A stretch of 64,000 nt of DNA from Burkholderia plantarii (GTDB lineage Bacteria > Pseudomonadota > Gammaproteobacteria > Burkholderiales > Burkholderiaceae): contig NZ_CP007212.1 of the NCBI RefSeq assembly GCF_001411805.1, positions 1,612,001 to 1,676,000 of the forward strand. Direction: 5' to 3'. Positions 59,427-64,000 of the stretch are shown piece after piece. The position numbers and the translations under genes were made by a program. The notes beneath the pieces are model-generated. The model made no database searches. It worked only from the letters and a program-made list of their open reading frames with translations, and was not told the origin of the DNA. The stretch's first letter is position 1; the number at the start of each line of letters is the position of its first letter.

Positions 59427-60965
59427 ATGAATACGCAAAGAAACCTGTCGCGCTGGGCCATTCCGGCCGCGATCAGCCTGATGATGTCGTCGATGGCGTT
59501 CGCGGCCGGCAACATGACGCGCGACAACGGCTCGCCGGTTGGCGACAACCAGAACTCGCAGACGGCCGGCCCGAGCGGCCCGACGCTATTGCAGGATTCG
59601 CACCTGGTGGAGAAGCTGCAGCGCTTCGACCGCGAGCGGATTCCCGAGCGCGTGGTCCACGCGCGCGGCACGGGCGCCTTCGGCGAGTTCGTGGCCGACG
59701 CGGACATCTCCGACCTGTCGGTCGCGAAGGTGTTCACGCCGGGCACGCACACGCCGGTGTTCGTGCGCTTCTCGACCGTGATGGGCTACCGCGGCTCGCC
59801 CGAGCAGGCACGCGACCCGCGCGGCTTCGCCACCAAGTTCTATACGAGCGAGGGCAACTGGGACCTGGTGGGCATCAACCTGCCGGTGTTCTTCATCCGC
59901 GACGCGATCAAGTTCCCCGACTTCGTTCACGCCAACAAGCCGAGCGCCGTGACCGGCGTGCAGGACGCCAACCTCGCGTTCGACTTCTTCGCGCACGCGC
60001 CCGAAGCCACCCACATGCTCACGCGCCTGTATTCCGACGCCGGCATGCCGAACTCGTACCGCAACATGGACGGCTTCGGCGTTCACGCGTTCAAGCTGGT
60101 GAACGCGCAGGGCGAGGTGCATTACGTGAAGTTCCACTGGAAGAGCGAGCAGGGCATGCACGGCATTCGCCCGCAGGACATCCCCGCCTCGATCGGCCGC
60201 GACTGGAACCTGATGTCGAACGACCTGTATGGCGCGCTGAAGGCCGGCGACGATCCGAAGTGGGATCTCTACATCCAGGTGCTGAAGCCCGAGGATCTCG
60301 ACAGGTTCGACTACGACGCGCTCGACGATACCAAGGTGTGGAGCGACGTGCCCGAGCGCAAGATCGGCACCATGACGCTGAACCGGATTCCTGACAACTA
60401 CTTCGAGAGCACCGAGGAATCGGCGTTCGCGCCGTCGCGGATGGTGCCCGGCATCGAGCCGTCGGAGGACCGCATGCTGCAGGGCCGGATGTTCTCGTAT
60501 GCCGACACGCAGATGTACCGCCTCGGGCCGAACTTCAACTCGCTGCCGATCAACCGGCCGCGCGTGCCGGTGGTCAACAACAACCAGGACGGCCTGATGA
60601 ACGCCGGCGACCGCAAGGGCGAGGTGAACTACGAGCCGTCCACGCTCGGCGAGATCCCGCAGGACCCGAAGTACAAGTACGTGCGCACGCCGCTGCATGG
60701 CACGACGCAGCAGGAGGCGATCCACAAGACGCTGAATTTCCGCCAGGCCGGGGAGTACTACCGGACGCTGTCGAAGCAGGACAAGGCGGATCTCGTGACG
60801 GCGCTGTCGGCGGACCTGAACCATGTGACGAACGACGACAACAAGATCACGATGCTGTCGTACTTCTACAAGGCCGATGCGGATTACGGCAAGCGGCTGG
60901 CGGCGGCCACGCATGCGGATCTTTCGCGGGTGCAGGCGAAGGCCGCGACGCTCGGCGATATGTGA
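59427..60965 (+). CDS. katB: periplasmic monofunctional catalase KatB
   Basis: A 512-residue small-subunit clade heme catalase that dismutates H2O2. A signal peptide (LSRWAIPAAISLMMSSMAFA|AG) directs it to the periplasm, as in Pseudomonas KatB. Catalytic His78 lies in RVVHARGTGAFGEF, the distal Asn in GNWDLVGINLPVFFIRD, and the heme-ligating Tyr in RMFSYADTQMYRLG. The length is normal. It lies behind an OxyR site and promoter and is followed by an ankB-like gene, the arrangement of the peroxide-inducible katB-ankB operon of P. aeruginosa. The ATG follows CACGGAGACGGT. Confidence 0.96.
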   Translation: MNTQRNLSRWAIPAAISLMMSSMAFAAGNMTRDNGSPVGDNQNSQTAGPSGPTLLQDSHLVEKLQRFDRERIPERVVHARGTGAFGEFVADADISDLSVAKVFTPGTHTPVFVRFSTVMGYRGSPEQARDPRGFATKFYTSEGNWDLVGINLPVFFIRDAIKFPDFVHANKPSAVTGVQDANLAFDFFAHAPEATHMLTRLYSDAGMPNSYRNMDGFGVHAFKLVNAQGEVHYVKFHWKSEQGMHGIRPQDIPASIGRDWNLMSNDLYGALKAGDDPKWDLYIQVLKPEDLDRFDYDALDDTKVWSDVPERKIGTMTLNRIPDNYFESTEESAFAPSRMVPGIEPSEDRMLQGRMFSYADTQMYRLGPNFNSLPINRPRVPVVNNNQDGLMNAGDRKGEVNYEPSTLGEIPQDPKYKYVRTPLHGTTQQEAIHKTLNFRQAGEYYRTLSKQDKADLVTALSADLNHVTNDDNKITMLSYFYKADADYGKRLAAATHADLSRVQAKAATLGDM

Positions 60966-61124
60966 GCGTGAGCTTGATGCGGGCCGCTGGGGTGCTCGGT
61001 GCGAAGGGTGCCTGGCGGCGGCCTGCTTGACGGCTCGTTGCGGGCAGCGGGCGTGTTGCGGTTGGAGTGCTCGCGCTTTGCTGCCCTGGATCGATTCTTT
61101 CGTTTCTCGATGGAGCGTTATGTC

Positions 61125-61736
61125 ATGCCGTTCCGCAGGTTCTCATCCGCGCTCGTCAAGGCCGTGCTGCCCGCACTGCTGGTTTCGCTCGGTGCTTGCG
61201 CCGCGCCCGAATTGCACAAGCCCGAGGCGGGCGCGACCGTGCAGGATATCCACCATTACGACGACGACTGGTTCGCGGCGGCGCGACTCGGGCGCACGGA
61301 TATTCTCGACGCGCTGCTGCAGGCGGGGTATCCGGTCGATGCGGTGACCTCGCGTGGGTATACGGCGTTGATTCTCACGGCGTATGACGCGCAGCCGGAG
61401 GCGATGGCGTTCTTGCTTGCGCATGGGGCGAATGCGTGTGCCGGCGACAAGAACGGGAATACCGCGCTGATGGGGGCGATTTTCAAAGGCGAACTCGATA
61501 TCGCGCGGCGGTTGATGACGGCTTCCTGTCCCATCGATCAGGTGAATAACGCAGGGGAGACGGCGCTGTCGTTTGCCGCGTTGTTCGGGCGGCTGGATTT
61601 GCTGCCTGAACTCGTCAAGCGTGGGGCGGATCCCGATCATGCGGATGCGCGGGGGACCACGGCGTTGCGGCTCGCGCAGCAGCAGGGGAACCAGGAGGCG
61701 TATCGGGCGTTGTTGACGGTGGGGGCGACGCGGTGA
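61125..61736 (+). CDS. ankB: ankyrin-repeat protein AnkB
   Basis: A 203-residue exported ankyrin protein. A hydrophobic leader ends in SLGACAAPE, which could be either a lipobox (LGAC) or a signal-peptidase site. Four ankyrin repeats follow (WFAAARLGRTDILDALLQAG; GYTALILTAYDAQPEAMAFL; GNTALMGAIFKGELDIARRL; GETALSFAALFGRLDLLPEL; then TTALRLAQQQGNQEAYRALL). In P. aeruginosa AnkB is needed for full KatB activity in the periplasm. The ATG at 61125 has GGAG nine bases upstream; ATG 61110 is an alternative. It is 159 bp after katB. Confidence 0.9.
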   Translation: MPFRRFSSALVKAVLPALLVSLGACAAPELHKPEAGATVQDIHHYDDDWFAAARLGRTDILDALLQAGYPVDAVTSRGYTALILTAYDAQPEAMAFLLAHGANACAGDKNGNTALMGAIFKGELDIARRLMTASCPIDQVNNAGETALSFAALFGRLDLLPELVKRGADPDHADARGTTALRLAQQQGNQEAYRALLTVGATR

Positions 61737-62243
61737 ATTTGGCTTGAGGTTGGGCGATTTTCCTGGAGTGCGCCGATGGCGCGCGTGGCCCGGCTGGCCA
61801 TCGCGCGCTTTGTGTTTTCAGGGGTGCATTTCGAGGTCGATTGCTGGATCAATCGGTGGATTCGCTTGCCTTGCGCCGGCCTTGATATCGGTGGCGACGC
61901 CTCGATCCCGGCAGGGAATCGGTGATCGGGAATCCGTCCCGGCCAAGATGGTCGCGTTCTTCCTCGGGGATCGGTGTCAGGATCAGGCGGCCTGCGGTCA
62001 CTTCGATTTTCACTCGCTGCGGCGGTTCGAATCATGCCTCGCCCACGAAATCGCGGATAGGCCCGATTTTTCAGCCGCCCGCAGATATCGTCGGTTCGCG
62101 GCGCCGCCGCGTGCTTCGTATCTCGGATCTACCGCGCGCCGGCCATCTACGGACAATAGCGTCCCCTCTATCAAGCTACCGCCCGGACGGACGCGACGGG
62201 CACGGCGCATTGCAATCGATCGCGTCCCGTTGTCCCAACAACC
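61737..62243. other. intergenic region between ankB and the effector-like gene
   Basis: 507 bases without a recognised gene. It contains the PIP box described separately and the effector promoter. No terminator with a T-tract was seen after ankB. Confidence 0.5.
62095..62119 (+). promoter_or_regulatory. plant-inducible promoter (PIP / hrpII) box
   Basis: TTCGC (62095-62099) and TTCGT (62115-62119) are separated by exactly 15 bases, a perfect TTCGB-N15-TTCGB motif. This is the binding site of the AraC-type HrpB/HrpX activators of group II hrp type III secretion regulons in Ralstonia, Xanthomonas and plant-pathogenic Burkholderia. A -10-like GACAAT lies 32 bases downstream (62152-62157), and the downstream start codon is 125 bp away. 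Confidence 0.7.
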
Positions 62244-63998
62244 ATGCCCAGTCAAGTCAATCGTCATTCCACCGCCTCCCTCGCCGCCGCCGTTACCGAC
62301 GACGTTGCGTCGCCGACGCCGGCTCCCGAGAACCTCGCTTCACGCGGCCGCACGACCTCGGAACGGCCCGCCGCGCTTGACGCGCTGCCGACCCGATCGC
62401 CGCGCCGCGCCCAGAGCGCGCCGCCCGTCATGGCGCACGGCGCCGACCTTGAAATCGCGCTGCCCGCGCTCGAAGCTCACGGCGAACCAATTCGCCCGGG
62501 CGACGGTGCATCGCCGCCAAGCCGCGGCGTGAAGGCACTGCGCATGATCGACGCCACCTCGTTGCTCGCGCTGCGAAAGACGCAGGACGATCAGCAGTTC
62601 ATCGCGCAACTGCGCGACCCGTCCAGCGAGGGCGCGAACTTGCCGCGCCTGCTTCGCAACCTCGATGCGATCGAGGCGCGGCTCGCGCGACTCGAGAGCG
62701 TCCCCGGTCGCGACGGCCTGCCGGCCGAGATCGTCGCCGGCATGCGCTCGAAGCTCGTGGGCGCCAGAGCCGCGCTCCAGGAGCTGAACAGCACCAGGAG
62801 CCTCGGCACGCGCGCCGCGTTCGTGGCCGGAAACCTGGCGCTCGGCGTCGTGCCGTTCATCGTGCCGCTGATCGGTTCGCCGCGGCAGCAGCAGTTCGCG
62901 GCCGAGCTGTTCGCGCTGTCGACGAAGACCGTGCTGGAAAGCATCGGGATGCTCCGTACGCCGACGGCCGGCAAGGGCTTGATGATCGATCGGGCCATGG
63001 CGCGCAACTACGCGAACGTGATGCAGGCCTGCGAGTTCGTGCTACCGACGTTCCTGAAGCCGTCGAAGCATTTGAGTTCGAATCTCGGCGTCGATGGCGC
63101 CGCCGCGCTCGTCTCGACCGCCATGCTGTTCCTCGGTTTCTTGCCCAAGGAGTCGCGCCAGAAGCTTTCCCAATGGTTCAGGAAATCGCCGGAGCCGGAA
63201 TTGAAGGCCGCCGGCGAGAAGATGAGCTCCACTATGCACGACGCGCTTGCCGAGGTGCGCAAGCTCGTTCTCGCGGAGACCGACGCGCTGCGCGACACGC
63301 GCGATGCGTTCACTGCCGGCGACGTCAAGGCCCTGAGCCCGCTGGTATCGAAGCAGGTGCAACTCGCGCTCGGCGCTTACGGCGCTCTCGCCGAGGATGC
63401 GATGCATGCGCTCGGCGAGAGCGACGGTGGCGGCAGTAATCCCGACCGCAAGGCGAAAGCCGCGCTGGCGGTGTTCACCGGCCTCGTCACGGGCACCACA
63501 GCGGCGCTGATGATTCCGGACATGATCGGCGTCGTCGATCTTGGCTCGGACGCCGTTTTCACGACCGCGCTGATGAGCAGCTTCGTCGGCGATCCGAACA
63601 TGAGCCGCAAGGACTCGCTCGACGAATTCAAGACCTTCGCGGGGCTCAGCGTTGTCATGCTGGCCATGCTGACCGCCAACAAGTTCGCCGACGGTTTCAT
63701 GGAAAAAGGGGTAAGCGGCCTGTTGATCGGCTCGCTGACGTTGATGGCGATGAACGCGACGCTGCCGGGACTCGTCGGCGACGCGTCGGCGCGCGGGCTG
63801 GAGGCGGGGATGCACCGGCTGTCCCAACTCGACTCCACGCAGATGAAGGAGGTCCTGTCCGGCATCGGCAATACGCTGTACCAGGCATTCCTCCATCAGG
63901 CGCGCGCCACGGTACCGGGCGCCGCGCGCATCGACGAGCAGCCGCCCGGTGACGTCGAGATGGGCGATGTCGCCCCGGCTCCGAACGCGCCACGATGA
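62244..63998 (+). CDS. candidate type III secretion effector/translocator-like protein
   Basis: A 584-residue protein of a family I cannot name. The first ~90 residues are Ser/Thr/Pro/Ala/Arg-rich and disordered (SLAAAVTDDVASPTPAPEN, LPTRSPRRAQSAPP), with no Sec signal peptide, as in type III secretion substrates. Residues 95-180 are helical. Five hydrophobic stretches lie at about 190-213, 285-303, 405-425, 467-480 and 492-512, separated by charged helices (for example 310-400). The tail is acidic and Pro-rich. Membrane-active segments fit an effector that acts on host membranes or a translocator/HrpK-like role. The perfect PIP box upstream supports co-regulation with a hrp type III system. 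It appears monocistronic and complete. Confidence 0.7.
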   Translation: MPSQVNRHSTASLAAAVTDDVASPTPAPENLASRGRTTSERPAALDALPTRSPRRAQSAPPVMAHGADLEIALPALEAHGEPIRPGDGASPPSRGVKALRMIDATSLLALRKTQDDQQFIAQLRDPSSEGANLPRLLRNLDAIEARLARLESVPGRDGLPAEIVAGMRSKLVGARAALQELNSTRSLGTRAAFVAGNLALGVVPFIVPLIGSPRQQQFAAELFALSTKTVLESIGMLRTPTAGKGLMIDRAMARNYANVMQACEFVLPTFLKPSKHLSSNLGVDGAAALVSTAMLFLGFLPKESRQKLSQWFRKSPEPELKAAGEKMSSTMHDALAEVRKLVLAETDALRDTRDAFTAGDVKALSPLVSKQVQLALGAYGALAEDAMHALGESDGGGSNPDRKAKAALAVFTGLVTGTTAALMIPDMIGVVDLGSDAVFTTALMSSFVGDPNMSRKDSLDEFKTFAGLSVVMLAMLTANKFADGFMEKGVSGLLIGSLTLMAMNATLPGLVGDASARGLEAGMHRLSQLDSTQMKEVLSGIGNTLYQAFLHQARATVPGAARIDEQPPGDVEMGDVAPAPNAPR

Positions 63999-64000
63999 CC

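Noticed and set aside
59586..60914. 442-codon antisense frame across katB
   Set aside because: Shadow frame. The catalase frame is intact and full length.

Overview
The window reads as a stretch of a Burkholderia replicon. The DNA is very GC-rich (GC in nearly every third codon position), genes are dense, and the content (LysR, GntR and LuxR regulators, MFS sugar-acid carriers, DUF4148 and DUF3088 proteins, OprB porin, katB-ankB, a hrpII/PIP-box-controlled effector-like gene) fits a plant-associated species of the gladioli/glumae group, probably a secondary chromosome. The species assignment is inference; no rRNA, tRNA, complete insertion sequence or CRISPR array was seen.

Layout. 0-10 kb: the 3' end of a beta-ketoacyl synthase, a large hybrid sensor kinase (H-D-Hpt phosphorelay), and on the opposite strand an RcsB/NarL-type response regulator at the end of a chaperone-usher fimbrial operon (unknown small protein, pilin, chaperone, usher, tip adhesin). 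10-15 kb: a small leader ORF, a double-length NitT/TauT-type ABC permease, its ATPase and an OprB porin, with no binding protein. 15-19.5 kb: exported cupin, an SDR lacking the catalytic Lys, a DUF3088 protein, and two Pro-1 tautomerases flanking a LysR regulator. 19.5-20.7 kb: a chimeric SDR-glycosyltransferase 9 gene. 21-27 kb: a six-gene stressosome operon (RsbR, RsbS, RsbT, SpoIIE phosphatase, RsbT-like/HK fusion, REC-HK-REC). 27.5-38 kb: sugar-acid and carboxylate utilisation (two GntR regulators, glucarate dehydratase, a second enolase-superfamily enzyme, three MFS carriers, a DAACS symporter). 38.7-39.5 kb: a LuxR solo. 40.6-44 kb: a bufferin (copper-chelating RiPP) operon bufABC-doxX with an NrsF-type anti-sigma gene but no ECF sigma gene. 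44-50.8 kb: exported penicillin-acylase-like hydrolase, SLAC1/TDT carrier with divergent LysR, DUF4148 protein, and an OmpR-type regulator with a dead receiver. 50.8-55 kb: FMN 2-hydroxyacid oxidase, a half-length HPPD-like VOC protein, an HpgT-like aminotransferase and a PabA/TrpG-like amidotransferase, which together resemble an arylglycine-type pathway. 55.6-57.1 kb: a 13-bp minisatellite and a lower-GC fimbrial adhesin-like gene. 57.7-61.7 kb: THAP4-like heme-binding protein, then katB-ankB behind a near-consensus OxyR site. 62-64 kb: a type III effector-like gene 125 bp downstream of a perfect PIP box.

The strongest leads are the PIP-box effector candidate, the bufferin operon that keeps a SigF-type promoter and a cysteine-free NrsF but has lost the sigma gene, the stressosome wired into two histidine kinases, the compact arylglycine-like gene set, and the SDR-GT9 chimera. 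All homology statements come from reading sequence motifs, not database searches.
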